Of a stretch of DNA of 64,000 nucleotides, positions 52,084 to 63,700 are shown in pieces. The DNA is taken from NCBI GenBank assembly GCA_033807775.1, contig CM066324.1, positions 130,315,501 through 130,379,500 on the forward strand, written 5' to 3'. A program made the translations under genes and the position numbers. The notes beneath the pieces were generated by a model. It was given only the letters and a program-made list of their open reading frames with translations. It ran no database searches and had not been told where the DNA came from. This stretch comes from Saussurea involucrata. Taxonomy: Eukaryota; Streptophyta; Magnoliopsida; Asterales; Asteraceae. Position 1 is the first letter of the stretch. Each line of letters starts with the position of its first letter.

Positions 52084-54107
52084 TGTAACATCCTAAATCT
52101 TCGTTATTATTATTATAATAAGATTGGGATGTATTTGTATTTGGAGTAACCTTGAATTATATAGAGTATTATAATTCAATTAGGGTTAAAATACAAATGT
52201 TGAAAGTTTAAAGATTCTTTTAGGAAATATTAAACTTGAGGGTTTGTTGTGTCATTTCTTTAAAATTTGAGGTGTGGTGGGTAATTTGAGTATGACTCAT
52301 TTGTTTGATTGTGAGGTGTCACACAATTAGTCTAAATGACTAATTGTGTGTGTGTTTGTGAGTTTGTTCGGCAACAGAGAGAATAGAGATAACGAGAGAG
52401 AGAAAGCGAGAAAGAAGAAGGCAGAAGAAAGAAAAGTTTGATTTTGGAAGAATTGTGGTAAGGAAATCGGACTTTCTTCTATTAATTTCTTAATCTAAGT
52501 GGTGTATTAAGCTATAAATCATCTGTTCAGATTTGGATTAAGCTGAGAAGAGTTTTTGTGAAGAACACTGTGTTCAGAAAGCTGATAAGGTGAGTTTATT
52601 CATTCTTCTTAAAATTAAGCAATTAAAATGATGATAGATATGTTATTCTTGTATGAAATACTTTAGTAGAGCTTAATTGAGGTAAAGGTAAGCTTAATCT
52701 GTTAAGACTTGAATTTGGCTTAAATAAGGAAGATGATGAACAGTAACTGAGAAAGTATACTTTGCGCAAGCCTTGGTTGCGCAAAGTGAGAAACTCGCAA
52801 GCGTTGCTTGCGAAATTTGTTAAAACTCGCAACAGTTGGTTGAGCATTTTGAGAATCTCGCTACTGTGGCTTGCGAGAAGTGTGAAACTCGCTACTGTGG
52901 CTTGCGAAAAGTTGAGCATTGCGCTACAGTTGGTTGCGCAATACTCATATGATGCGATTTTCTGTTTTATGCAAACTGATACATGCTATAAACTTAAATC
53001 TGATATTAAAGCGATGTTATAATGAATTGAAAAGACTTAATTATGAGTCCGATCATGTAGTTTACAATTGAGATGTTAATCCCCGATGCTAAGTGGCAAA
53101 AATGGGGATAATGGCTGTAATTAATATTCTATATATAGACATATAGAATATATGATATATTGTACAAATTTAGTATACGATAGAAAGAGTGATGATACAC
53201 AATTATTGTGTTGCGTTGGCTAGAAATAGGCATCCGGTCATCAGAGGGCCACTTAGTACGGTTTAATGGGAACCGATTTCCAGCCATTGACCAAAGGGAT
53301 GTAATTTCTAGTGGTGGATTGTATCTTGGATTACCAGAGGGCCCTTGTTGTTAAGCGCTATATAAATTAAATCCCATTTGGGGGCTAGTGTTCAAGATGG
53401 TGAGAAAAGTGAAATGTGGAATAGGCAGACATCGAGTTTGTAATTCCCATTTCAGACGGAAGATTTGAGATCTTCAATTTTTAGGGAAGTTCAGAGATAG
53501 GCATAAAGTAATTTGTAATCTCTACTTCCGGACTAAGAAATAAGCAGGTATAGAAACTGTAATTTCTTTGGATGGGGAGTTACTTATAATCTGGTATGAT
53601 TTATAGTAACTCTTGTTGATATTATTACGACTAGATGAATTAGTCATAAGGATGGGAATTGGGTAGATTCCTGTTGTTGAAAAGAGTTTTGGTACGGTAA
53701 GATGGTTGATAACAGGTTTGATATATCTGTTAATATTTTAGTTGTTAAATTTTAATTTGATTTGAATATTCTCACTAGGCGAAAGCCTAATGTTTCAAAT
53801 TAAATTTTCTTATCAGGTACAAGCTCTGGGAAGTAGTCTGGGAGAGTGAGATGCAGATGTTGGAAGAAATCAGACTTATATAGATGTCAAAGGATCAAGA
53901 TTCTCTTTTGATGATTTTTGGGACAAAGCTTAGATAATCTAGTAATCTGATTATGTTGATAAGATTAGATTAATAGGATTATTCAAGTTAGATGTTTATG
54001 TACATAAAACTTCACTTTTGATCCTCTGGTTATAAAAGTCTGATATTTTGGTGATCATAACTTGTTTATTTTGAGGTTTTAATTGGCCCTGTTTTTAGGA
54101 CGTTACA
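52084..54107 (+). repeat. 5' LTR of the gypsy element
   Basis: 2,024 bp. It contains a GAGA-rich block (52375-52425), the hairpin cluster 52762-52946, and the tail CAGGTACAAGCTCTGGG resembling that of Tekay LTRs. Start and end match the solo LTR at 1483 in form. Confidence 0.92.
52762..52946. repeat. Cluster of GCAAG / CTTGC hairpins in the gypsy LTR
   Basis: Four to five imperfect units such as TTGCGCAAGCC...GGTTGCGCAA, CTCGCAAGCGTTGCTTGCGA and CTCGCTACTGTGGCTTGCGA, spaced about 35-40 nt. Most units are palindromic around a 4-8 nt loop. The same cluster is at 58862-59046. Confidence 0.85.
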
Positions 54108-54110
54108 ATA

Positions 54111-54122
54111 TGGTATCAGAGC
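54111..54122 (+). other. Primer-binding site of the gypsy element
   Basis: TGGTATCAGAGC, 3 nt after the 5' LTR, complementary to initiator methionine tRNA. Confidence 0.9.
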
Positions 54123-57100
54123 AATAGTTTAAGCGAACTAAGTATGCTGATGAGATACTTAGACTTAAGCTGAGATGAATTAAGTTATGACTTGTGAGAT
54201 TTAGGTAGAAATACTATGACGGGATAGTCTTAGAGTCAACGGAAATACGTGAAATTAGTACTGTGATAATGGTAACAAGGATTCTCATGTATGATATGTT
54301 CACAATTTCAATTAGCTACTGTTATTATGAATATATTGTTACGCGAGCATGCTTATTTCTAAATTGTTACAGTGACTAACGATCAATAAAGTACGTTTTG
54401 TATAAGGGTATGTGCATAACCATTTCTTTATGGTTATCCCTTTAGGTTATAGTAGAACGATGGTGAATATGCCACCAAAATCCTTTGGAGGACAGATCGG
54501 TAAATGATTGGGGGTTGGAAGGACAACCTGGAAATTGGCGGGACTCATGAACGTCCGCCAAGGTAACCTTTAATAGGTGGTTGATGTGTGTGGAGATAGA
54601 ATATGAGATGTTTGATCAAGACGAAAATAGTATGACATGGTTGATACGTGAATCGTGGAATGCATGTATAGCAAACGTCATAAGGCCGAGAGGGCGACCA
54701 CCGGTCGGAGGTAGAATGTCAATGATGAGTTACGTAAGTAAGACGATTGACCTCGTTGAATAATTAGCCTTCATTTGCGAGTAAAGTTTTATGCATGGTG
54801 TTCTAGTGTGTGTTACATGAATTTTCATGATTTCAAACCAAATGCATAAATAACAGTTTTAGTCAAGGTTGAATTAGTATGTGCAAGTGTGTATTTAAAG
54901 AAAAGGCAATCCCATTTACGTCGCACAACGAAATTTTTGGAGTTGTTACAAAATATTTCTTACTTTACATGAAAAGTTGATTTGTAGCAAGAAAACGTTG
55001 GCCAGCAAAACGTTTAATAACCAACAGGAGTATTGATCTAATAACATCATATAAATAAGTGGGAGAACCGACTAGCTTAATTCGTGTCGGTAAAACTTTT
55101 TCGAACTATTGTTGTATGAAAAGATTTTTCTTTAATATATTACCGTCGTAACAACTTTGTTTTGGTTGAGAAAGATTGAGTTTACGGAAATTTAGTATGC
55201 AAACAATTCTCGAGATCGTTGTGCAGTACATTGGAGTCATGTGAATGTTGGGGTCATGTGTGCCCAAATTATTCCAAATGTTGTTATTTAAAATGAGAAA
55301 ATGTGTGAATTGATTTATGTATCAAGTTGTCATGCATGAAGGCTATGAACTCGCTAGGTCGTAGAGTATTACGCTTTAAGCTAAGAAAGAACTCCAAGAA
55401 TGGAGAAGTGTTGGATAAACCTGGGGAAAAAGTTTGTAGTTTTGGTAATTGTGTTAAAATGAGAGATGAACAGTGTGAGAGTCGAAAGTGGACTTTAGTG
55501 TCGGTTGCATGAGAGTCTGTACCCTTGTTCGCTGACTAGGAATACAGTTGCCGAGGGACGGTTGTGTCCGGAGGAAGAATTAGGTTCAGTTAAGGACCTT
55601 AAGGTTAAGGAAGTGTCGACATGTCAAGTATTGACTTTGAAGTCGATAGTTGTGTAAGGTGTATGAGACCTTTCGTCTGTCATTGGGTGCGGTCTGGGTG
55701 CGTCCCGCGTATGCCCGTGCGGACAGGAACAAAGACTGTGAGCGGTACCGATATGCTGTTATGCAAAGGGTATGCGCAAAGCAACTATTATTGTGTACGA
55801 CATGGTTAAGGATTTTGAGTGATTGACGAATAAATCACTAATGAAAGAAGTCTCGAATTATTGTTGCACAAGCGAAAGATATGTAGTCAAAAAAACACGC
55901 TTTTAATATTTTTGTGGATGTGCAATATTTATGAGGTATTACGTTTTAAAAATGTGAACATGTGAGTTGGGGGATTTTGGTAAATCCGACCATGTAAAGT
56001 TTTTAAGAGTGGTCAAACTTTGTTTTGGGGCCGATGGCCAATTAAGGGATTAAAAAGGTAAAGAATTGGGTAACAATGTATTTTGGTTTATGTAATCGTG
56101 TGCGTGACACATGTTTAACCAAACGTTTATTTTGGCCTTAAAGGCTTGATTGATATTCAAATGAGTCTTTTGAATGTTTGTCAGTTTTAATGACTCGAGA
56201 TGGAGTCTTGGTTGTGTTATATGCTTAACTGCATTCTATTTGAATAAGTGTCGGTCTTAAGTGTAAAGACTATTTGATAATTCTCGTGTTTTTAATATTT
56301 TTGGAACTAACGAACCTTGGCGAAGTATATACATTGTGAAGTATATAAGAGTTGCATATACCTATATAAATTGACTTCGTTGGGAAAGTAGCAATGAAGG
56401 AGTCATAGATTTATCATGCCTCGGAACGTATGTTGCATAATGATCATTGATCCTTGGAGTAGATGGCTCGGTTTTGAACTCAGTTGAGTCTTAAGAGCAT
56501 TGACCCGATTTAATAAGCTCGTTGTAGGCTTGGGTTGGGATTACATGGATTGTATTAAAATAGAAGTTTGCATGATGTGAATGTTTTGGGTATTCTTTTG
56601 GATTTAATTATTGTTAAGTCTTAAATCATAAGAATAAAAGCTGAAGGACCACTTTGTAAGAGTATTAAGATTATGAAAGACTGTTGTGTTATAGAAGTGT
56701 TTTACTTGCGATGTGGATGGTTTACAAAGGAGAAAGTATCAGGCACAAATGAAGTGAGGTATGGAAAATGTTGATCTGTGAAGGATTGTACCGTGTTTTA
56801 GTATTGGTTTGGAATCACAAGGAGCTAGTATGAACGAATAAGTTCAAGTTATTTAGCAAATCAAGAGTGGTAGTTCAACTAAAGTTGGGGAGGAGATATT
56901 TAGTGAAATAAACTCGGTTAATATGTGTATGAATGATTGTGAGAAACCTGGTCTGTGGTGAAAGGTTATGTGTGGAGAATGTACGAGTGAGTATTGGTAT
57001 CAACTGCCAAGATAAATGTGTCAACTAGTATGTATTATGAAGTTAGAACTAGGAAGCATCTGATGGAAGTCTTTTCGGGGATTTCGGATGAAAAGTACCA

Positions 57101-57849
57101 CTTTGTCATTAAAGTTGTTGGGGCATGTAGTTTGTAAGATGGAGTAGTGATATGGCTAATATCGAAACAGAATGTCGGAATGGTATTGGATGTTTACCCA
57201 AAGTGATTTTGATTGTGTGAGTTGCTTCCTATGATAGAAAGATTGGACTTAAGAATGTAATCATATTGCAGGTTCAATGGAGTTATCACTTTTGATGTTC
57301 AATACTTTGGTGCTTGGTTGTATTGTGGTTGTGCGATGAGATAGTGATGTGAGGAAGTGATAGCATTCTATACCGAAGAAACGTGTAAGTCATGGATGTA
57401 ATAATGGACTGCCGTGGTTGTTGAAGCATTTAATAGTAACGAGTATGCTTAATTTACAGTGTACGTGGAAATTTCAGGTAGTACATGTTAATGTTATTTT
57501 GAGACCTAGAGAGTGAGTTGTGATGATGATGGGGTGAAAGGAAGACTCTTGTTCTTCTCAATCCCATTGGTTTTAGGTGAAAAGAATACTGTAACCGTTA
57601 AGCTATAGTGTTGGAGTATTCAGTAGATGTAAAAGAAATACATCGAATGCAGTTCTCGGTGTTACGAGGATTTGGCTAGAGATCTTAACTGACGTTTTTA
57701 GAGAAACTGTCCTTTTGGACTGTAGCTGTGTGGTGGATATTCCGTGTAAACAAGAGAGAAATGATAACGGTATGCTAGACTAAGAAGTAGGCAAACATGG
57801 ATTTGATGATAACAATTACTTTAAGAGGATTGGTTTACAAGTATATCAT
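54123..57849 (+). pseudogene. Eroded gypsy interior
   Basis: No ORF above about 75 codons and no readable protease, reverse transcriptase or RNase H motif by eye. A gag-like start may be near 54461 (MVNMPPKSFGGQ). Short open stretches (54581-54763, 55327-55512, 55621-55809) show no domain. The region is transcribable but not protein-coding. Confidence 0.6.
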
Positions 57850-58137
57850 TTGGATCTTCCGCCAGAATTGGGAGGGGTACATAATACCTTCCAAGTATGT
57901 TATCTTCGGAAATGTTTGGCCAAAGAGGAAGATGTGATTTCACTCACTGATGTGAGAGTAGATGAAAAGAGTCGCGGTGTGGAAGAACCAGAGGCAATTT
58001 TGGAAAGATCAGTTAGGAAGCTACGTAGTGGTAAAGAAGTAGCTATGTTAAAAGTTCCGTGGAAACACCACCGAGGTAGTAATGTAACTTTAGTGTCGGA
58101 AGAGAGTATGAGGGATAGATATCCTCATTTGTTTACC
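57850..58137 (+). pseudogene. Gypsy integrase tail with chromodomain
   Basis: A 96-residue open frame reading LPPELGGVHNTFQVCYLRKCL, then VRVDEKSRGVEEPEAILERSVR, KLRSGKEVAMLKVPWKHH and ESMRDRYPHLF. This is the C-terminal end of a chromovirus integrase, where a chromodomain directs insertion to marked chromatin. The upstream catalytic core is missing. A polypurine-rich sentence (GAGGACGAAATC) follows the stop, then the 3' LTR. Confidence 0.82.
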
Positions 58138-58182
58138 TGACTTTGATTTCGAGGACGAAATCATTTTCAAGTTGGGGAGTAT

Positions 58183-60207
58183 TGTAACATCCTAAATCTT
58201 CGTTATTATTATTATTATAATAAGATTGGGATGTATTTGTATTTGGAGTAACCTTGAATTATATAGAGTATTATAATTCAATTAGGGTTAAAATACAAAT
58301 GTTGAAAGTTTAAAGATTCTTTTAGGAAATATTAAACTTGAGGGTTTGTTGTGTCATTTCTTTAAAATTTGAGGTGTGGTGGGTAATTTGAGTATGACTC
58401 ATCTATTTGATTGTGAGGTGTCACACAATTAGTCTAAATGACTAATTGTGTGTGTGTTTGTGAGTTTGTTCGGCAACAGAGAGAATAGAGATAACGAGAG
58501 AAAGAGCGAGAAAGAAGAAGGCAGAAGAAAGAAAAGTTTGATTTTGGAAGAATTGTGGTAAGGAAATCGGACTTTCTTCTATTAATTTCTTAATCTAAGT
58601 GGTGTATTAAGCTATAAATCATCTGTTCAGATTTGGATTAAGCTGAGAAGAGTTTTTGTGAAGAACACTGTGTTCAGAAAGCTGATAAGGTGAGTTTATT
58701 CATTCATCTTAAAATTAAGCAATTAAAATGATGATAGATATGTTATTCTTGTATGAAATACTTTAGTAGAGCTTAATTGAGGTAAAGGTAAGCTTAATCT
58801 GTTAAGACTTGAATTTGGCTTAAATAAGGAAGATGATGAACAGTAACTGAGAAAGTATACTTTGCGCAAGCCTTGGTTGCGCAAAGTGAGAAACTCGCAA
58901 GCGTTGCTTGCGAAATTTGTTAAAACTCGCAACAGTTGGTTGCGCATTTTGAGAATCTCGCTACTGTGGCTTGCGAGAAGTGTGAAACTCGCTACTGTGG
59001 CTTGCAAAAAGTTGAGCATTGCGCTACAGTTGGTTGCGCAATACTCATATGATGCGATTTTCTGTTTTATGCAAACTGATACATGCTATAAACTTAAATC
59101 TGATATTAAAGCGATGTTATAATGAATTGAAAAGACTTAATTGTGAGTCCGATCATGTAGTTTACAATTGAGATGTTAATCCCCGATGCTAAGTGGCAAA
59201 AATGGGGATAATGGCTGTAATTAATATTCTATATGTAGACATATAGAATATATGATATATTGTACAAATTTAGTATACGATAGAAAGAGTGATGATACAC
59301 AGTTATTGTGTTGCGTTGGCTAGAAATAGGCATCCGGTCATCAGAGGGCCACTTAGTACGGTTTAATGGGAACCGATTTCCAGCCATTGACCAAAGGGAT
59401 GTAATTTCTAGTGGTGGATTGTATCTTGGATTACCAGAGGGCCCTTGTTATTAAGCGCTATATAAATTAAATCCCATTTGGGGGCCAGTGTTCAAGATGG
59501 TGAGAAAAGTGAAATGTGGAATAGGCAGACATCGAGTTTGTAATTCCCATTTCAGACGGAAGATTTGAGATCTTCAATTTTTAGGGAAGTTCAGAGATAG
59601 GCATAAAGTAATTTGTAATCTCTACTTCCGGACTAAGAAATAAGCAGGTATAGAAACTGTAATTTCTTTGGATGGGGAGTTACTTATAATCTGGTATGAT
59701 TTATAGTAACTCTTGTTGATATTATTACGACTAGATGAATTAGTCATAAGGATGGGAATTGGGTAGATTCCTGTTGTTGAAAAGAGTTTTGGTACGGTAA
59801 GATGATTGATAACAGGTTTGATATATCTGTTAATATTTTAGTTGTTAAATTTTAATTTGATTTGAATATTCTCACTAGGCGAAAGCCTAATGTTTCAAAT
59901 TAAATTTTCTTACCAGGTACAAGCTCTGGGAAGTAGTCTGGGAGAGTGAGATGCAGATGTTGGAAGAAATCAGACTTATATAGATGTCAAAGGATCAAGA
60001 TTCTCTTTTGATGATTTTTGGGACAAAGCTTAGATAATCTAGTAATCTGATTATGTTGATAAGATTAGATTAATAGGATTATTCAAGTTAGATGTTTATG
60101 TACATAAAACTTCACTTTTGATCCTCTGGTTATAAAAGTCTGATATTTGGGTGATCATAACTTGTTTATTTTGAGGTTTTAATTGGCCCTGTTTTTAGGA
60201 CGTTACA
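58183..60207 (+). repeat. 3' LTR of the gypsy element
   Basis: 2,025 bp. Differs from the 5' LTR by one extra ATT unit near 58210, a 2-bp change in the GAGA block and about a dozen substitutions. Followed by AATTT (60208-60212). Confidence 0.92.
58862..59046. repeat. Hairpin cluster in the 3' gypsy LTR
   Basis: Copy of 52762-52946. Two of the LTR-LTR differences fall in it (GTTGCGCAT here against GTTGAGCAT; TTGCAAAAAG here against TTGCGAAAAG), each changing a palindromic arm. Confidence 0.85.
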
Positions 60208-60212
60208 AATTT

Positions 60213-60490
60213 AACGGTTATTAAGATAATTGAAGTTTCTTATTGTGAGTTGTTGTCACGAGCTTGTCAATGTGGGTATCTTTGACGGGTTCCTCTACTT
60301 GAAAGATTGATATTGGCAGGATACGTAAGTTTGGATGAGATGTGTGAATCAATTGGTAATTGTGATAGACTTATTTTCATTGATCCAAGTGAATGTGGTA
60401 AGCTCAAACAGTTTACAAGAAGAATAGGAAGGTTGAAAAGTCTTGGAACACTATCAATAGATGGGTGTTTGAATCTTTATGAATGTCTCT
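60213..60490 (+). pseudogene. TNL resistance gene fragment, right copy, LRR part
   Basis: Continues the host gene beyond the gypsy insertion. It reads LERLILAGYVSLDEMCESIG, NCDRLIFIDPSECGKLKQF and IGRLKSLGTLSIDGCLNLYE, typical TNL leucine-rich-repeat text. An in-frame ATG at 60307 is internal and not a gene start. It ends in a (CT)n(AT)n run at about 60486-60507, where the Helitron-like copy starts. The equivalent in the left copy is LSTLSINGCLNLGEF (about 37240-37290). Confidence 0.72.
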
Positions 60491-60507
60491 CTCTCTCTAT
60501 ATATATA
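60486..60507 (+). repeat. (CT)n(AT)n microsatellite
   Basis: TCTCTCTCTCTCT followed by ATATATATAT between the LRR fragment and the Helitron-like start. Confidence 0.85.
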
Positions 60508-60542
60508 TCTATACATATAATAAATAAGTAACTAGCATGCCA

Positions 60543-63500
60543 GAGAGCGAAAACCCATTGGCTCAAGGATGGGGACCGGAACACTAAATTCTTTCATGCC
60601 TATGTGAATGGGCGTCGCAAAAGAAACCGGATTGTCAAGTTAAAAAATGATGAAGGTACGTGGATCGAGGACCCTACCGGAATTCATAATCTCGTTACCG
60701 GCCATTTTAACCGCACCTTCTCGATAGGATCCGGATGCCCGGAGCGTATCACCAAATTTGTTAATAATCGCTTAACGGCTCGGGATATTTCTTGGCTCGA
60801 GGCTCCCTTTGAAAAAGAGGAATTCAAAAAGGCCCTTTTCCAAATGCACCCGGATAAATCGCCGGGTCCGGACGGTTTTAATCCGCGTTTCTTCCAAAAA
60901 AATGGGACTTTTTGGGTGACGAGATCTTTAATGCCGGAAAGCTTTGGCTCACTAATGGGTCTCTACCCACAAGCATTAACGACACTTTTATCACGCTTAT
61001 CCCCAAAGTTAACGATCCGTCATCGCTTAAAGATTATAGACCCATTTCTCTTTGTAACGTTATCATGAAAGTGGTCACCAAAGTTTTGGCTAACCGGATC
61101 AAACCGTTACTCCCTTCCATCATCTCGGAAAACCAAATGGCTTTTGTCAAAGACCGATTGATCATGGACAACATCATTATTGCCTTCGAAATGCTTCATT
61201 CCATGCATCGCAATAAAAGGAAAAAAGATGGGAGACGTGGCTCTAAAAATTGATATTAGCAAAGCCTACGACCGCTTGAGTTGGGACTTTTTGCGTCACA
61301 TGCTTATCGCGTTGGGTTCCCCCCCCCCCCCCCCCCCCCCCGGTTGGGTCAACATGATAATGATGATTGTCGAATCCGTCAAGTATTTTATTAAAGTCAA
61401 CAACGACTTGGTCGGGCCTATCTTCCCTAAAAGAGGTATTCGTCAAGGGGACCCAATCTCCCCTACCTCTTCATCATTTGCATGGAAGGCCTTTCGTCCT
61501 TCTTGAACCATGAGGACTCTGGTGGCCGAATCCATGGTAGCAAAGCGGCCAAAGGTGCCCCGGCTATTTCTCACCTTTTTTTTCGCGGACGGTGCTTTCT
61601 TTTTTTGCAGGGCCTCGGTTGATGAAATTCGGCACCTCAAAGACATGCTCACAACTTATGAGGAAGCTTCGGGTCAAGCAATTAATTACGCAAAATCGGG
61701 CATCATGGGAAGTAGCAACTTGGCCCCCGACCTTATGCATGCTTTTTCCCATATTCTTGGGATCCATAACCCTATTAATACGGGTCGTTATTTGGGTCTC
61801 CCCTTCCTTGTGGGCCGTTCAAAGAACTTTATTTTCCGACATATTCGCGATAGACTTTGGTTGAAACTACAATCTTGGAGCAAAAAACCCATTTCTTCCG
61901 CCGGAAAATCCACGCTTATTAAAGCCGTCGCTCAAGCTATTCCGGTCTATTATATGAACGTGTTTCTTCTTCCAAGCTCGGTTATCCAAAACCTCGAAAA
62001 AATGATTAATTCATTTTGGTGGGGCCATAAATCCGACGACAACCGTTCAATCAATTGGTTTTCATGGGATAAACTTTGCACCCCGAAAAAGTTTGGTGGC
62101 CTTGGGTTCCGCGATTTCACCGCCTTTAACCTCGCTATGCTCGGTAAACAAGGTTGGAAACTTTTAAAAAACCCATCTTCGCTCGTTGGTCGTCTCCTAA
62201 AAGCCAAATATTACCCCCGCGGCAATTTCATGTCGGCCCACTTGGGATACGCTCCTAGCTTTATTTGGAGAAGTATTTGGCACTCGCAACTCACCCTCAA
62301 GTCGGGCCTCCGTTGGAAAATTGGAAATAGTCACTCTATTAATGTTTGGAAAGACCCATGGCTTAAAGACGACTCGGGTTTCATGATCAATACTCCGATG
62401 GATAATAGGCATCCCAACTTGACCGTCCACGACCTCATCGACCCTCGATCTCAAGGATGGAACTTCGCGCTTATCAACGATATTTTTTCCCAAGGGGATT
62501 ATATAAAAATTTCCAATCTTCCTCCTCCAATTTCCAATCGCGAGGACACTCTCATTTGGCATTGGTCGCATGATGGGATCTACTCCGTCAAGTCTAGCTA
62601 CCGAACAATCATGGAACATATTGCCCCGACATCTCACCTCTTTTTAAGCGGCGAGTGGAACTCGATTTGGAACGCCAACATTCCTTTTAAAGTAATTTTT
62701 TTTGCTTGGCGAGCTATTAGAAATGTTTTACCCACCCGCCACGCCCTCCAATCGAAAGGTGTTAACATTGTGGCTTGTTGTCCTATTTGTAACCGAGACG
62801 TGGAAAATGTTTGGCACGCTTTGGTCGGGTGCCCTTCGACTTCACAAATTTGGCACGAGGCGGGTCTTGGGAACGCCGTCGAGAAGTTACTCCTTTCGGC
62901 TAGTTCGTTCCATGAATTGGTATTTAATTTTATCTGGGATTACAATAGCCAATATCGCGACCTTTTTCTCATGATTTTATGGAGCATTTGGTTTAGAAGA
63001 AACGATGTTCTTTGGAACAATGGCCCTCGCGATTCGTCTTCGGTTATTATTCGCGCTAATATTACGCTTACGGATTGGAAGGCTTCGCCCAATTCCTCTC
63101 CACTCTCCTCCGTTCACTCCGAAACCCCACCCGTTTGGCAACCGCCGCGTGTTGGTTTTCTTAAGTGCAACGTGGACGCCGCGGTTTTTGCCTCGAACGT
63201 TAAAGCAGGTTTCAGGGCCGTCCTCCGCGATTATTCGGGAGCCTTCATTGTGGCCTTCGCTTCCCCATGTTCATTCGTCCCGCCCACGAGAGAATGCGAA
63301 GCCCTTGCCATTCGTGAAGCCATTCTTTGGATTTCTAGTCGCAACGACTCTCAAGTTATTATCGAAACCGATGCCAAGATTGTTGTGGACGCCATTTACG
63401 ATTCGTATGAGGACAACTCCGAGTTCGGCGACATCATCAAGGAAATTAGACACTTCCTTAACTCTAAAGACCATATCTCGGTTCATTGGATCAACCGCCT

Positions 63501-63700
63501 CGCAAATGGGTCGGCTCATTTATTAGTTAGGCACGCTTGTACAATTGATCGTTTAGTTCACTTTGATAGCATGCCCTCCTTTCTTAATTATTGTAACGAC
63601 ACCAATTGTAACGCCTCTTGTTATGAAATGAATGAGTCCCGTCCGGGTGATGGCAATGCCGAAGCCCGGTAATGGCCTCTTTCCGTTTGTCTTAAAAAAA
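60543..63700 (+). mobile_element. 5'-truncated LINE (L1 type with RNase H domain)
   Basis: The insert is bounded by a target-site duplication AGTAACTAGCATGCCA (60527-60542 and 63701-63716) and ends in a short A run (63693-63700), the mark of target-primed reverse transcription. It keeps only the second half of ORF2. No 5' UTR, ORF1 or endonuclease remain; the 5' end begins inside a conserved RAKTHWLKDGDRNTKFFH motif. Confidence 0.92.
60544..63672 (+). pseudogene. LINE ORF2 remnant: reverse transcriptase, zf-RVT and RNase H
   Basis: Reverse transcriptase begins at THWLKDGDRNTKFFH and PDKSPGPDGFNPRFF. It passes through frame changes near 60905 and 61230, then reads LIPKVNDPSSLKDYRPISL, KIDISKAYDRLSWDFL and RQGDPISP. 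A run of 23 C (61319-61341) replaces a few codons, and a frame change follows near 61480. The catalytic box reads FADGAFFF in place of FADD, so an essential aspartate is lost. The long open frame 61510-63672 then carries the thumb region (GRYLGLPFLVGRSK), a zf-RVT zinc-binding region (FAWRAIRNVLPTRHAL, CCPICNRDVENVWHAL) and an RNase H domain (LKCNVDAAVF, TRECEALAIREAI, IIETDAKIVVDAI). Confidence 0.88.

Larger units (their letters stand above)
52084..60207 (+). mobile_element. Ty3/gypsy Tekay-like element with eroded coding region
   Basis: An 8,124-bp element with TSD AATTT. LTRs 52084-54107 and 58183-60207 end TGTAACATCC...GGACGTTACA. Primer-binding site TGGTATCAGAGC at 54111-54122, polypurine tract just before 58183. 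By eye the LTRs differ at about a dozen positions (well under 1 percent), which is young. Yet the 4-kb interior has no long ORF except a chromodomain-type integrase tail. It was probably mobilised by proteins from other elements. Confidence 0.9.

Noticed and set aside
52623..53022. Overlapping 86- and 98-residue ORFs in the gypsy LTR, repeated at 58723-59122
   Set aside because: Present in both LTRs and explained by the hairpin cluster; no domain.
60307..60531. Independent small gene
   Set aside because: It is the continuation of the TNL leucine-rich region broken by the gypsy insertion; the ATG is internal.
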